From: Pseudomonadota bacterium
GTDB lineage: Bacteria; Pseudomonadota; Gammaproteobacteria; Burkholderiales; SG8-39
Length of the DNA: 64,000 nt
NCBI GenBank assembly: GCA_947455195.1
Contig: CANGMI010000003.1
Coordinates: 1-64,000 of the forward strand
Reading direction: 5' to 3'
How positions within the stretch are numbered: position 1 is the stretch's first letter; each line of letters begins with the position of its first letter. Both the position numbers and the translations under genes were made by a program. The notes beneath the pieces were generated by a model. It was not told the DNA's origin. It did no database searches and saw nothing but the letters and a program-made list of their open reading frames with translations. Below are positions 50,310-60,810 of this stretch, piece after piece.

Positions 50310-50332
50310 GTGGCACGCGTGTCAGGCAGACC

Positions 50333-52180
50333 TCAGACAGCAGGGCGGTATTCGGGCACCCAGCGACTGATCCAGGCACGAGCGACCTCGTCATCGGGCT
50401 CGTCGGCCGCTGCAATCTCGGCCAGCAGGCGCTCACGCCACTCGTCACGATCCTCGCCCGGGTCGCGCGCGATGCGGATCTTCGGATGCCGCGTGCGTAC
50501 CGTGAGTTCATCATCGGCAAGCAGTTCCTCGTAGAGCTTCTCGCCCGGACGCAAGCCGGTGAACTCCACCCTGATGTCATCCTCGCTGAAACCGGACAGA
50601 CGGATCATGTCGCGAGCCAGATCGGCGATGCGGATCGGCTCACCCATCTCGAGCACGAAGATCTCGCGCCCCTGCCCCATGAGACCCGCCTGGAGCACCA
50701 GCTGGGCCGCTTCGGGAATCGACATGAAGTAGCGCTGAATTTCGGGATGAGTGACCGTGACGGGGCCACCAGCGGCAATCTGGGCCCGAAACTTCGGAAT
50801 GACGCTGCCGGCGCTGGCGAGCACATTGCCGAACCGCACCGTGACGAAGCGACAACCCGCGGCGGCCTGACGGCCGGGCGCCACCGCCTCATCGGACCAG
50901 GAACGACACACACGCTCAGCCAGCCGCTTGGTGGCCCCCATGACATTGGTGGGATTCACCGCCTTGTCGGTCGAGATGAGGACGAATTCGCGCACACCAT
51001 GGCGCCGTGATTCGGTGGCCACCACGGCTGTTCCGATGACATTGTTGCGCACCGCCTGCCAGGCGTTTTCTTCCTCCATGAGCGGCACATGCTTGTAGGC
51101 TGCGGCGTGAAAGACGATGTCAGGCGAAAAACGACCGAAGACCGAACTTACGCGAGCACGGTCCTTCACGTCACCGATCACGGCGCTGATCGACACGGTG
51201 GGCCAGCGCTGCCGAAACTCCTCGCACACCTGGTAGAGCGCGAATTCGTTCAACTCGAAGAACACAAGCCGTGCCGGCGCATGAACGGCTATCTGGCGAC
51301 ACAACTCCGACCCGATCGAGCCACCCGCCCCCGTTACGAGCACGACCCGCCCGGTAATCAGCTCACCGATGGCAGCCGCATCGAGCTCGACCTGATCGCG
51401 CCCGAGCAGATCTTCGACTTCGACCTCGCGCAACTGCGAGATCGCCACGCGTCCGGAGGCAATGTCGTCAAAAGCCGGTACGGTGAGTACGGCAAGGCCG
51501 GCCTGCTGGGCGACCTCGACGGCGCGACGACGGGCGCTGGCTGCCGCGGCCGGCAAGGCCACGATTGCGCGCAGAACCTGGCGGGGAACGACATACGCCG
51601 CCAGGCGGGCGACATCACCGACGACGGGCACCCCGTGAATGACCCGGCCGACACGGTTCGGGCTGTCATCGAACAGGGCCACCACGCGATAGCGACTCGA
51701 GTGGCGCAACTCGCTCACGAGCGCCGCTGCCGCTTCACCCGAGCCGATGACAACCACCGGCTCGCCTCGCAGCAACGATCGACCAAAACGCCGATGCTCC
51801 TTCCATCCACGATACGCGACCCGCGCACCGGCCATCATCAGCACCAGCAGAATCGGATCGAGCAGAAACACCGATCGCGGCACGGGCACACGCCATCCGG
51901 TGACGAGAAGCACACCAGGGATGACCACGGCCGCGATGCCGACCGCTGCCCCGATGCGCTGCATGTCGGTGATGCTCGCGTAGCGCCAGATGCCGCGGTA
52001 CAGACCGCACAGGAGGAAGGCCGCCGCCTGGATCGGAACGACCAGCAGCAGCGCCTTCAGCATCCCCTGCTGAAAAGGCTCGGGAATCTCGAAGTTGAAA
52101 CGCAGCCAGTAGGCCAGACACCAGGCCAGTACGGCGGCAAGGGCGTCGTAGGCAAGCGCGGCGGCGTTGCGCGGATGCAT
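50333..52180 (-). CDS. Polysaccharide biosynthesis NDP-sugar epimerase/dehydratase (CapD/FlaA1/WbpM family)
   Basis: N-terminal TM helices; 'VLVTGAGGSIGSELCRQI', 'FHAAAYKHVPLMEEN', 'STDKAVNPTNVMGATKRLAE', 'FTGLRPGEKLYEELL'. Confidence 0.95.
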   Translation of the reverse strand: MHPRNAAALAYDALAAVLAWCLAYWLRFNFEIPEPFQQGMLKALLLVVPIQAAAFLLCGLYRGIWRYASITDMQRIGAAVGIAAVVIPGVLLVTGWRVPVPRSVFLLDPILLVLMMAGARVAYRGWKEHRRFGRSLLRGEPVVVIGSGEAAAALVSELRHSSRYRVVALFDDSPNRVGRVIHGVPVVGDVARLAAYVVPRQVLRAIVALPAAAASARRRAVEVAQQAGLAVLTVPAFDDIASGRVAISQLREVEVEDLLGRDQVELDAAAIGELITGRVVLVTGAGGSIGSELCRQIAVHAPARLVFFELNEFALYQVCEEFRQRWPTVSISAVIGDVKDRARVSSVFGRFSPDIVFHAAAYKHVPLMEEENAWQAVRNNVIGTAVVATESRRHGVREFVLISTDKAVNPTNVMGATKRLAERVCRSWSDEAVAPGRQAAAGCRFVTVRFGNVLASAGSVIPKFRAQIAAGGPVTVTHPEIQRYFMSIPEAAQLVLQAGLMGQGREIFVLEMGEPIRIADLARDMIRLSGFSEDDIRVEFTGLRPGEKLYEELLADDELTVRTRHPKIRIARDPGEDRDEWRERLLAEIAAADEPDDEVARAWISRWVPEYRPAV

Positions 52181-52183
52181 GGG

Positions 52184-52747
52184 CTAGATGCGATCCTCGA
52201 TCGCCTCACACAGGTAGTGATAGACGACCAGATGCATCTCCTGGATGCGAGGCGTATGCCGCGAGGGCACGTTGACGAGAACGTCGGCGCACTCGCGCAA
52301 GGCGCCTCCCGCCTCTCCGGTGAGCGCGATGACGGCCATGCCCCGCTCGCGCGCTGCCTGCGCGGCCAGCACCACGTTCTTCGAATTGCCACTGGTCGAG
52401 ATGGCGATGAGCACGCCATCGGCCTGGGCATAGGCCTCGACCTGACGCGAAAACACCGTGTCGTAACCGATGTCGTTGGCCCACGCCGTCAGCACCGACG
52501 TATCGGTCGAGAGCGCCCGCACGTTCAGGGCGCGCCGGTCGCGCAGAAAACGCCCGACCAGTTCGCCCGCAATGTGCTGCGCATCGGCAGCCGACCCGCC
52601 ATTGCCGCAGACGAGAATCGGCCGATCGGCACGCGCCGCCTCGGTGAGTAGATCAAGAGCCCGATCGACCGCCTGATCGAGCGCGGGCGCAGCCAAGGCT
52701 GGCAGCAGGGACACGAGGTCGTTGATGCGCTGGCCAAATGCAGACAT
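52184..52747 (-). CDS. gmhA: SIS-domain phosphoheptose isomerase
   Basis: 'ILVCGNGGSAADAQHIAGELVGRFLRDRRALNVRALSTDTSVLTAWANDIGYDTVFSRQV', 'LIAISTSGNSKNVV', 'PRIQEMHLVVYHYLCEAIE'. Confidence 0.94.
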   Translation of the reverse strand: MSAFGQRINDLVSLLPALAAPALDQAVDRALDLLTEAARADRPILVCGNGGSAADAQHIAGELVGRFLRDRRALNVRALSTDTSVLTAWANDIGYDTVFSRQVEAYAQADGVLIAISTSGNSKNVVLAAQAARERGMAVIALTGEAGGALRECADVLVNVPSRHTPRIQEMHLVVYHYLCEAIEDRI

Positions 52748-52800
52748 GGCAGGCACTCCAGTCAGAGAATCATTCCAATCGCACGATGCGACAGGCCGGA

Positions 52801-53553
52801 TTATAGGGGAGCGCACCGCAGCGCCTTCCAGTACTTCGCGCCACTGGTGGCACTACCGATGGCGATATGGACGAAGCCGGGCCAGCCGTCGAGAAAGCCG
52901 GCGCGCAGGACATAGAACCGCACGAACCGCACCAGCGGGCTGAACACGAGGGACAGGCTGTTGCGAATCACGCCGCGACGGCGAAGATCGCGGGCCAGCA
53001 GGCCTGCATATCGAGACTGCTTGGCGATGTAGCGCTCCAGGGTTTCGGCCGAGTCATGCAGCAGATCGCCGTCGATGCGAAGCACCGGGTCGATGGCATC
53101 GACCCGCTCGTGCACCGCGCTGTCCGTCCAGGCCGCCCTGTCACGACGAAAGAACCGCAGCGACCAGTCGGGATAGCCCTCGCCGTGGCGCAACCAGCGG
53201 CCCATGAAGCGGTTGCATCGCGCACATTCGAAGGCAGTCGCACGCGGCGAGGCGATCGACATCTCGGCTTCGATCGATGCGCGCAGACGCTCGCTCACCT
53301 GCTCATCGGCATCGATGCACAAGACCCATTCGTTGCGAGCTGCGGCCACGGCAAAGCGCTTCTGAGGCCCGAATCCGAGCCAGGCCTGGCCGATGACCCG
53401 GGCGCCGTAGCGTGCAGCAATCGCGCACGTCTGGTCGCGGCTGCCGCTATCGACCACGACGATTTCGTCGGCGAAGGTCACGCTGCGCAGGCACGCCTCG
53501 AGCGAGCGTTCGGCATCGAGGGTGATGAGCACGACGGAGATCGGATGGGGCAT
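52801..53553 (-). CDS. Glycosyltransferase family 2 (LPS core, WaaE/KdtX-like)
   Basis: 'ISVVLITLDAERSLEACLRSVTFADEIVVVDSGSRDQTCAIAARYGARVIGQAWLGFGPQKRFAVAAARNEWVLCIDADEQVS'. Confidence 0.93.
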   Translation of the reverse strand: MPHPISVVLITLDAERSLEACLRSVTFADEIVVVDSGSRDQTCAIAARYGARVIGQAWLGFGPQKRFAVAAARNEWVLCIDADEQVSERLRASIEAEMSIASPRATAFECARCNRFMGRWLRHGEGYPDWSLRFFRRDRAAWTDSAVHERVDAIDPVLRIDGDLLHDSAETLERYIAKQSRYAGLLARDLRRRGVIRNSLSLVFSPLVRFVRFYVLRAGFLDGWPGFVHIAIGSATSGAKYWKALRCAPL

Positions 53554-53649
53554 GCGCTGGAGAGGGGGCAGGGCGAGCGGGTTTGAGCGGGGCGGCACGT
53601 ATAATGCGCCAGCGATCATCACGACACACTACCGGATCGAAACGGGCGC

Positions 53650-54672
53650 TTGGCCAGCCATTATCTCATCGTGAAAACATCGTCGCTCGGCGACGTGATC
53701 CATGCCATGCCGGCCGTGACCGAGTGGTGCATGCAGCGACCCGATGCGCGGATCGACTGGGTGGTCGAGGAGGCCTACGCGCCGCTGGTGCGACTGCACC
53801 CGGGCGTGCGCCGGGTGATACCGGTGGCATGGCGACGCTGGCGAAAGGCGCTCGCCCGGCGCACCACCTGGCGGGAATTCGCGACGCTGCGACAGGCTTT
53901 GGGCGAGACCCGATACGACGCGGTCATCGACGCCCAGGGCCTGCTCAAGAGCGCGGTGATCGCCTGGCTGGCAGGTCATCGACGCATCGGCCTCGATGCA
54001 GCCAGCGCGCGCGAGCCTCTGGCCAGTCGCTTCTATACCCAACGCCTCTGTGTTCCCTGGGGACTTCACGCCATCGAACGGTGCCGCCTGCTGCTTGCAC
54101 AGGCGGGACACTATCCGCCTGGCGAGACCCTGGACTACGGAGTGCACCTGCCAGGCCCCAGCGTCGGGGAGCCCCCTCGTTGCGTGCTGCTGCATGGCAC
54201 TGCCGTCGCCGCGAAGCAATGGCCTGAAGCGCACTGGCGAGCGCTCGCGACGAACCTGCAGGCGCAGGGCATGGTGGTCGAGTTGCCCCATGGCAACGCC
54301 GAAGAAGAGGCGCGGGCGCATCGCATTGCTCAGGACCTGCCGCACGCGGTCGTGCCAGACCGTGCACCGGTTGACGTCATGGCCCGGCGCATCGCCCGCG
54401 CGCAACTTGTTGTCGGCGTGGACACGGGCCTGCTGCATCTGGCTGCGGCCTTGCAGGTGCCCCTGGTGGCCCTTTTCGTGCAGACCGATCCGGCAGCCAC
54501 CGGGCCGCGCGGTGCTGGTGCGCTGACGGTGCTGGGCGGGCCCGGGCAGTGTCCCGCGGTGGCGCAGGTCCTCGAAGCCATCGAGGCCCTGCAAACCGAC
54601 CTGAGCGGCGCGCCCCCTGAACCGGCGGCACCGATGGGCGCCCCTGATGCCGGGCGGGCAGTCAGCCCCTGA
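53650..54672 (+). CDS. waaC: Lipopolysaccharide heptosyltransferase I
   Basis: 'YLIVKTSSLGDVIHAMPAVTEW...IDWVVEEAYAPLVRLHPGVRRVIPVAWRRWRK', 'LVVGVDTGLLHLAAALQVPLVALFVQTDP'; TTG start. Confidence 0.93.
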   Translation: MASHYLIVKTSSLGDVIHAMPAVTEWCMQRPDARIDWVVEEAYAPLVRLHPGVRRVIPVAWRRWRKALARRTTWREFATLRQALGETRYDAVIDAQGLLKSAVIAWLAGHRRIGLDAASAREPLASRFYTQRLCVPWGLHAIERCRLLLAQAGHYPPGETLDYGVHLPGPSVGEPPRCVLLHGTAVAAKQWPEAHWRALATNLQAQGMVVELPHGNAEEEARAHRIAQDLPHAVVPDRAPVDVMARRIARAQLVVGVDTGLLHLAAALQVPLVALFVQTDPAATGPRGAGALTVLGGPGQCPAVAQVLEAIEALQTDLSGAPPEPAAPMGAPDAGRAVSP

Positions 54673-55934
54673 TGCTGCGTCGACTCTATACCGCGCTGCT
54701 CTGCCTTGCCCTGCCCTTCGCTCCCTTGCGCCTTTGGTGGCGCGGTCGGCGCGAACCCGGGTACCGCGCGCACATCGGCGAGCGTTTCGGCCTCTTTGGC
54801 GCTGCATCGACCGATCCGCGCCCATGCCTCTGGATTCACGCAGTGTCGCTGGGCGAAACCCGCGCGGCACAACCGCTGGCGAACGCCCTGATGGCGCTGT
54901 TGCCCGGTTACCGACTGCTCGTCACGCACATGACGGCCACCGGCCGAGCCGCGGGCGAAGCCCTGTTTCCCGCGGCAAGCATTGCATTCCTGCCCTATGA
55001 CGTCCCATGGGCCATGCGCCGCTTGCTGGCCCACTACCAGCCGCGGGCGCTGATTCTCATGGAGACGGAAATCTGGCCCAACCTCATCGCCGAATGCCGC
55101 CGGGCGCGCATACCGGTCGTACTCGCCAACGCAAGGCTGTCAGCGCGCTCGGCGCGTCGCTATGGGTGGTTTGCCAGCCTGGCGCAAGAGACATTTGGCG
55201 CCCTCGATCGGGTCACCGCGCAAACCGAGGCTGATGCCGAACGGTTGCGAAGCGTCGGGGCCCGCGTGATCGAGGTGACCGGAAACCTCAAGTTTGATAC
55301 CCCGGCGCCAGCCGATGCCGAAACGCTCGCCACCCATTTCCGGCGTCAATACGGCCAGCGACCGGTGCTGCTGCTCGCCAGCACCCGCGAGGGCGAGGAG
55401 GCGCTGATCCTCGATGCGCTCGAGCATGAGCCACTGCCCGCATCAACACTCGTCGTCATCGTTCCGCGACATCCGCAACGCTTCGATGCCGTGGCCACGC
55501 TGATCGGGAGCCGGGGCCACGCCCTCGTGCGGCGGTCGGCAGACTGCGAAGTACCGGCCGAGACACGCTTCGTACTGGGCGATAGCCTGGGCGAAATGCA
55601 CGCCTACTACCGTGCCTGCGACCTCGCCTTTGTCGGCGGCAGCCTCCTGCCTCTGGGAGGGCAGAATCTCATCGAAGCCTGTGCCGCCGGGGCCCCGGTT
55701 CTGATCGGTCCATCGAGCTTCAATTTTGCGCAGGCCGTTGCCGACGCCATCGCGGCCGGGGCAGCACGGCAGGTGCGTGACGCTGCCGATCTCATCGATA
55801 CCGCTGCAATACTGCTCGCCGATCGAAACCGACGCGACGCCATGGGCGCAGCCGGTCGGAGTTTCACGGCCATGCACCGGGGTGCGGCAGCCCGTACGGC
55901 CGTGCTGATCGCCAGCACGCTGCGTCGCGTGTGA
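54672..55934 (+). CDS. waaA: 3-deoxy-D-manno-octulosonic acid (KDO) transferase
   Basis: 'IGERFGLFGA...LWIHAVSLGETRAAQPLANALMALLPGYRLLVTHMTATGRAAG', 'LMETEIWPNLIAECRRARIPVVLANARLSARSARRY'; overlaps the waaC stop. Confidence 0.95.
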   Translation: MLRRLYTALLCLALPFAPLRLWWRGRREPGYRAHIGERFGLFGAASTDPRPCLWIHAVSLGETRAAQPLANALMALLPGYRLLVTHMTATGRAAGEALFPAASIAFLPYDVPWAMRRLLAHYQPRALILMETEIWPNLIAECRRARIPVVLANARLSARSARRYGWFASLAQETFGALDRVTAQTEADAERLRSVGARVIEVTGNLKFDTPAPADAETLATHFRRQYGQRPVLLLASTREGEEALILDALEHEPLPASTLVVIVPRHPQRFDAVATLIGSRGHALVRRSADCEVPAETRFVLGDSLGEMHAYYRACDLAFVGGSLLPLGGQNLIEACAAGAPVLIGPSSFNFAQAVADAIAAGAARQVRDAADLIDTAAILLADRNRRDAMGAAGRSFTAMHRGAAARTAVLIASTLRRV

Positions 55935-55947
55935 TTCGGCTCGGCGC

Positions 55948-56271
55948 CTAGTAGGTCGCCATCGATACGTCGACTTGCCGAGCCCACGCATCGATACCCC
56001 CGGCCAGGTTGGAGACGGCACCAAAGCCCTGCCGCTCCAGATACATCGCCACCTGCATGCTGCGCCCGCCGTGATGACACATCACGACCAGATCGGCGGT
56101 GCGATCCAGTTCGGCGATACGCGCCATGATCTGCCCCATCGGAATGTGCACCGAGCCGGGCAAGGCGCACAACTCGCGCTCCCAGCCCTCACGCACGTCG
56201 AGAACGACGGGGGGTGTCTGCCGGGCATCGTCCAGACGACTCTTGAGGTCAGTGACCGAGATCTGCTGCAT
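55948..56271 (-). CDS. Rhodanese-like domain protein
   Basis: 'PPVVLDVREGWERELCALPGSVHIPMGQI', 'VVMCHHGGRSMQVAMYLERQGFGAVSNLAGGIDAWA'. Confidence 0.94.
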   Translation of the reverse strand: MQQISVTDLKSRLDDARQTPPVVLDVREGWERELCALPGSVHIPMGQIMARIAELDRTADLVVMCHHGGRSMQVAMYLERQGFGAVSNLAGGIDAWARQVDVSMATY

Positions 56272-56296
56272 GGCTGTTCCTTCGGACAGGGCCTGA

Positions 56297-56962
56297 TCAG
56301 AAGCGGAAGCGGGAGGGTTCGATGGCCTGGCTCAGAGGGGCCAGGTCGGTATCGAACAGGTCGACGGTCGTGAAGGCGCCAGTCCCCAGGCGGGTCATGA
56401 GTTGCGCCCGCATGACGGGCGAACGCCCGGTCACGGCAAAGAGGCGCCCCCCGGGCATCAACTGCTCGAAGAGCACCGCGGGCACGGCAGGGACCGATCC
56501 GGTGAGCACAATGGCGTCATAAGGCGCTTGATGCAGCACCCCCTCGAGGCCATTGCCCGTCTCGAGCGTCACGTTCGTCACCCCGGCACGCGCCAGATTC
56601 TCGGCACCGGCCCGGGCGATCTGCGGATTGATCTCGACCGAGACCACGCGAGCCGCACGTGCCGCCAGGAGCGCCGTGAGATACCCCGAGCCCGTACCGA
56701 TCTCGAGCACCTTCGCCTGCGGCTCGAGCGCAAGTTCCTGCAGGAGGCGCGCTTCAACCCGAGGCGGCATCATGCACTCGCCCGGCCCGGCGCCCTCGAA
56801 CAGGGGAATTTCCAGGTCGGAGAATGCAAGCGAGCGCCATGCCTGGGGCACGAACTCCTCACGCCTCACCACGTAGAGCAGATCGAGAATGCGGGTGTCG
56901 AGCACCTCCCACGTCCGGATCTGCTGCTCGACCATGTTGAATCGCGCGCGCTCTGTGTTCAT
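56297..56962 (-). CDS. pcm: Protein-L-isoaspartate O-methyltransferase family
   Basis: 'MVEQQIRTWEVLD', 'MMPPRVEARLLQELALEPQAKVLEIGTGSGYLTALLA', 'YDAIVLTGSVPAVP'. Confidence 0.92.
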   Translation of the reverse strand: MNTERARFNMVEQQIRTWEVLDTRILDLLYVVRREEFVPQAWRSLAFSDLEIPLFEGAGPGECMMPPRVEARLLQELALEPQAKVLEIGTGSGYLTALLAARAARVVSVEINPQIARAGAENLARAGVTNVTLETGNGLEGVLHQAPYDAIVLTGSVPAVPAVLFEQLMPGGRLFAVTGRSPVMRAQLMTRLGTGAFTTVDLFDTDLAPLSQAIEPSRFRF

Positions 56963-57080
56963 GGGGTTGCTCGCTCAATGATGGGGCCGCATGCGTGCTG
57001 CAGCGCAGGACCCGGATTCTAGCGCGACTGGCATCCCATCAGACGTCACGCAGCGGGCATCCGTCCTGCAACGCCGGCAT

Positions 57081-58508
57081 TCAGGCGGCCGCTTCGGGCG
57101 CTTGTGCACCCGCCCACCCGACCATTCGGGCTGCCGAGGTTCCTGCCAGCCGTCCCAGAGACAAGGCACACAACCAGCCACTGCCGGGCAGATAACCCGA
57201 ACCATGCGGTCCGGAGATGCCGCAGGCAGCGTGCCCCCCCGCAAAGAGATTGGGCAGTGGCGTGCCATCGTCACGCAGTACACGTCCGTGAACGTCCACC
57301 ATGAGCCCCCCCTGGGTGTGCAGAAGGGCTGCCGTCACGCACACGGCGCGCAAGGGCAACGCCATCGGTTCGCGGCCAGCGAACACGCGGCCGAACGGAT
57401 CGACAGACCGCCCGATCTGGTAGTCGCGCACCCGATCGAAGACATCGGCGAGCGCCGGTGCCGGCACGCCGATCTGCGCCGCGAGCGCCTCAGGCGTAGC
57501 GCCCTGATGTACGGCATTCGATCCGGCCAGGACGCGATACTCGTCGCCACCCATCGCCTGTTGATGTATCCGCTCATCGTAGATCGTCCAGGCCAGTCCT
57601 CGGGGCTGCGCCATCAACTGCGCCGCAAAGTCGGCGTCGCCATCGACTTCGTTGCCGAAGCGTTCACCGCGCAGGTTGACCTGGATGCCGCCCTCATCAA
57701 TGAGTGTACGCGGCAGCAGTTGCCCGCAACTCGGCGCAAACGCCGCGCGCGCGGAATAGGCGCCGGTGTGCCTCAATCCGGCACCGAGACGGCTCGCCCA
57801 GTGCAGGGCATCGCCATAGCTGCCGCGGTGGCCGGCGTAGAACGCCTCGGCAACCGCCGGCATGAACTGCTTGCGGTAACTGCCATTGGCGGCAAAGCCT
57901 CCGCTGGCGAGGACCAGCGCCTGGCATCCGATGTCTTCGGATGTTCCGTCACGACGCGTGTACATCGCACCCACGACACGGCCGTCCTCACTGGCATGCA
58001 GATCGAGCACCCGCGCACCGGTGATGATGCGCACGCCCGCCCGACGAGCCGCCTCTTCGAGTCGGCGCACGAGCGCCACACCCGAGCGCTCGGGCACGCC
58101 GTGAAAGCGCTGCTTCGCGTGGCCCGCCTGGGGCAGACCCGGTTCGAGTTGCCAGGGCACGCCGTGACGATCGGCCAACCATTCGATCGTGGGCGCCACC
58201 GCGCTGGTGACCGCGAGGGTCATGCGGACATCGCCCGCCCCCCGCGACTTGCGCTGCAGGTCGGCCGCGAACTGAGAGGCAGAATCGACGATGCCGGCAG
58301 CCGCCTGATAGCGGGTACCCGCAGCCGGCACGATACCGCGCCCGCTCTGGATACTGCCTCCCAGATGGGTCTCGCGCTCGATCAGGACGACTTCGGCACC
58401 CGCGTCACGCGCTGCGAGCGCGGCGATCAGGCCACACAAGCCCCCGCCCACTACCAGAACGGGCGCGGACTGCGGGTACGTCATGCGATCGCTGAATTCG
58501 ACGGGCAT
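57081..58508 (-). CDS. FAD-binding protein, fumarate reductase/succinate dehydrogenase flavoprotein family
   Basis: 'APVLVVGGGLCGLIAALAARDAGAEVVLIERETHLGGSIQSGRGIVPAAGTRYQ', 'LVLASGGFAANGSYR', 'LFAGGHAACGISGPHGSGYLPGSGW'. Confidence 0.93.
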   Translation of the reverse strand: MPVEFSDRMTYPQSAPVLVVGGGLCGLIAALAARDAGAEVVLIERETHLGGSIQSGRGIVPAAGTRYQAAAGIVDSASQFAADLQRKSRGAGDVRMTLAVTSAVAPTIEWLADRHGVPWQLEPGLPQAGHAKQRFHGVPERSGVALVRRLEEAARRAGVRIITGARVLDLHASEDGRVVGAMYTRRDGTSEDIGCQALVLASGGFAANGSYRKQFMPAVAEAFYAGHRGSYGDALHWASRLGAGLRHTGAYSARAAFAPSCGQLLPRTLIDEGGIQVNLRGERFGNEVDGDADFAAQLMAQPRGLAWTIYDERIHQQAMGGDEYRVLAGSNAVHQGATPEALAAQIGVPAPALADVFDRVRDYQIGRSVDPFGRVFAGREPMALPLRAVCVTAALLHTQGGLMVDVHGRVLRDDGTPLPNLFAGGHAACGISGPHGSGYLPGSGWLCALSLGRLAGTSAARMVGWAGAQAPEAAA

Positions 58509-58698
58509 GGGCTGAAGGCAGACTGTGCCGGGGTTCGATCGGGTGCGAACGGCTGGATGTCGATGGTCGCGGCGAACTGCCCGAACATCGGGGCCTGATG
58601 ATTCCGAACGAGGTGTTTCCTCCACCTCAGCCGCCAAGTATCCCTCATTGCGCGCGTGCGGGAAACCCGCTGCGGCCGCGCACGCCCCGCCTGCCGGG

Positions 58699-59616
58699 TC
58701 AGCGTCCCGTGAACGGCATGTCGTCACCGATGAGTGCAGCGCCAATCACACCGGCCGAGTCCCCCAGTTCATGGCGCACGACCGGGGTGTCGTAGGTGTC
58801 GGAAAACACCTCGCGCACCAGGGACTCGCGCACACGCTCGCACAGGCCTGGCACATTCGAGAGCCCTCCGCCCAGCACGATGATGTCCGGGTCGAGAATA
58901 TCGGCCACATTGGCCAGACCGCGACCGAAGGCGCTGAACACCCGGGTCATGACATCGCGGGCGACGTGCTCGCCCCCTTGCCAGCGGGCGACCACCTGCT
59001 CGGCCGACTGAGCCTGCCCGGTAAGCGCGGCATACTGCCGCGCGATGCCCGGACCGCTCACGAAGGTCTCGACGCAGCCCTCGGCCCCGCAGAAACAGCG
59101 GGCGCCTGTGGGGTCGATCGGGATGTGACCCCACTCGCCCGCGATGCGATTCCGACCTGTCAGGATCCGCCCGTCGATGACGACGCCACCGCCGCAGCCA
59201 GTACCGGCGATCACGCCAAACACGATGCGATGGCCACGGGCGGCCCCAAGGCTCGCCTCGGCGAGGGCAAAGCAGTTGGCATCGTTCTCGATGCGCAGCG
59301 GGCGGCCGATGGCACGCGCGAGATCGAGCGCCAGCGGACGGCCGTTCATCACCGTGGTGTTCGAGTTCTTGAGCAAACCGGTAGCTGCCGATACGGCCCC
59401 CGGCGTACCCACCCCGAGCGACCATCGGGCATCACCCACAACCTCGAGCATCCGGGCATGCAGGACCACGATGCGCGAGACAATGTGTTCGTAACCTCCA
59501 TCGGCTTCGGTCGGCATGCGTTCGCGCCATTGCGTGACACCGGCCGCATCGAGCACGACGCCTTCGATCTTGGTGCCGCCCAGGTCGATGCCGAGCCTGT
59601 AGTGGACGCCGCTCAT
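58699..59616 (-). CDS. ROK family sugar kinase
   Basis: 'YRLGIDLGGTKIEGVVLDAAG', 'NDANCFALAEASLGAARGH', 'GTGCGGGVVIDGRILTGRNRIAGEWGHIPID', 'CFCGAEGCVETFVSGPGI'. Confidence 0.95.
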   Translation of the reverse strand: MSGVHYRLGIDLGGTKIEGVVLDAAGVTQWRERMPTEADGGYEHIVSRIVVLHARMLEVVGDARWSLGVGTPGAVSAATGLLKNSNTTVMNGRPLALDLARAIGRPLRIENDANCFALAEASLGAARGHRIVFGVIAGTGCGGGVVIDGRILTGRNRIAGEWGHIPIDPTGARCFCGAEGCVETFVSGPGIARQYAALTGQAQSAEQVVARWQGGEHVARDVMTRVFSAFGRGLANVADILDPDIIVLGGGLSNVPGLCERVRESLVREVFSDTYDTPVVRHELGDSAGVIGAALIGDDMPFTGR

Positions 59617-59811
59617 GCGCCACGCCACCGGGACGGACCTGCGAGCAGCGGGGATAAGCGGTACGATCGCATGTAGACGAGCCTGCATCGCCGCGCCGAT
59701 GCAGCACGGCCTTGCAGCACTGTACCAAAGGCGGCCACGGGCCGGCCTTGCGGGCGGTCAGTGCCCGCTCGAGGCGCATCAGCGCAGCCTGCCCCACCGA
59801 GGAGATACGAG

Positions 59812-60810
59812 ATGACCCAACGCCTGCCCCGCCTGATCGCGACAGCACTTGGTGCGCTGGGGTTGATCGGCACCTTGAGCCTGATGGCTGGAGCACCTGC
59901 GCACGCGCAGTCCTACCCGAACAAGCCGGTGCGATTCATCATTCCATTTCCACCTGGCGGCACCACCGACATCGTCGGACGCGTGGTGGCCGATCGCATC
60001 GGCCAGTTTCTCGGGCAACCGCTTGTCATCGAGAATCGGGGCGGCGGTGGCGGCTCGATCGGCGCCGAGGCCGTCGCGCGTGCAACACCCGATGGCTACA
60101 TCATCGGCATGGCGACGGTGAGCACGATGGGCACGAATCCGGCTACCAGCCGAAGCATCGGCTATGACCCGATGCGCGACTTCCTGCCCATCACCAATCT
60201 CGCCGCCGTGCCCAATGTGCTGGCCATCCACCCGGGCGTGCCGGCAAAGAACATGACCGAATTTCTCGCCCTGCTGCGCGCTCAACCCGGCAAGTTGTCC
60301 TATGCCACCTCGGGCACCGGTGGCATCGCACACATGATCGGCGAACTGTTCAAGGCCACCACCGGCACCGACCTCGTGCATGTGCCCTACCGCGGCTCAG
60401 GGCCGGCCATCAATGACGTGCTGGGCGGACAGGTTCCGGTGCTCTTCGACAACCTGCCCTCGTCGCTCCAGTACATCCAGGCCGGGCGCATGCGTGCACT
60501 CGCCGTGGCGACACCGCGGCGACTCGAGGCGCTGCCGACAGTACCGACCTTCGGCGAACTCGGCCTGAAAGACATGAATGACGAGGCCTGGTATGGCCTG
60601 GTGGCGCCGGCAAAGACCCCCGCTGACGCGATCCAGAAGCTGCATGCCGCTGCCGTCAAGGCACTGGCACTGCCGGATGTGATCGAACGACTTCAGCAGC
60701 AGGGCGCACAGCCGATCGGCAATACCCCCGAAGAATTCGGTCGCCAGATCAAGGCCGAATACGACAAGTGGGTTCGAGTCGCAAGGCAGCAGAACATCCG
60801 CCTCGACTGA
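59812..60810 (+). CDS. Bug-family tripartite tricarboxylate transporter substrate-binding protein
   Basis: Signal peptide; 'YPNKPVRFIIPFPPGGTTDIVGRVVADRIGQFLGQPLVIENRGGGGGSIGAEAVARATPDGY', 'VPVLFDNLPSSLQYIQAGRMRALAV'. Confidence 0.96.
   Translation: MTQRLPRLIATALGALGLIGTLSLMAGAPAHAQSYPNKPVRFIIPFPPGGTTDIVGRVVADRIGQFLGQPLVIENRGGGGGSIGAEAVARATPDGYIIGMATVSTMGTNPATSRSIGYDPMRDFLPITNLAAVPNVLAIHPGVPAKNMTEFLALLRAQPGKLSYATSGTGGIAHMIGELFKATTGTDLVHVPYRGSGPAINDVLGGQVPVLFDNLPSSLQYIQAGRMRALAVATPRRLEALPTVPTFGELGLKDMNDEAWYGLVAPAKTPADAIQKLHAAAVKALALPDVIERLQQQGAQPIGNTPEEFGRQIKAEYDKWVRVARQQNIRLD

Noticed and set aside
51089-52651. 520-aa plus-strand ORF
   Set aside because: Antisense to the CapD/FlaA1-family gene and gmhA; shadow frame.
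53629-54870. 413-aa minus-strand ORF
   Set aside because: Antisense to waaC/waaA.
45425-55934. LPS core/O-antigen locus as a novel cluster
   Set aside because: Gene content (GT9, O-antigen ligase, manC, capD-like, gmhA, GT2, waaC, waaA) is ordinary for LPS biosynthesis.
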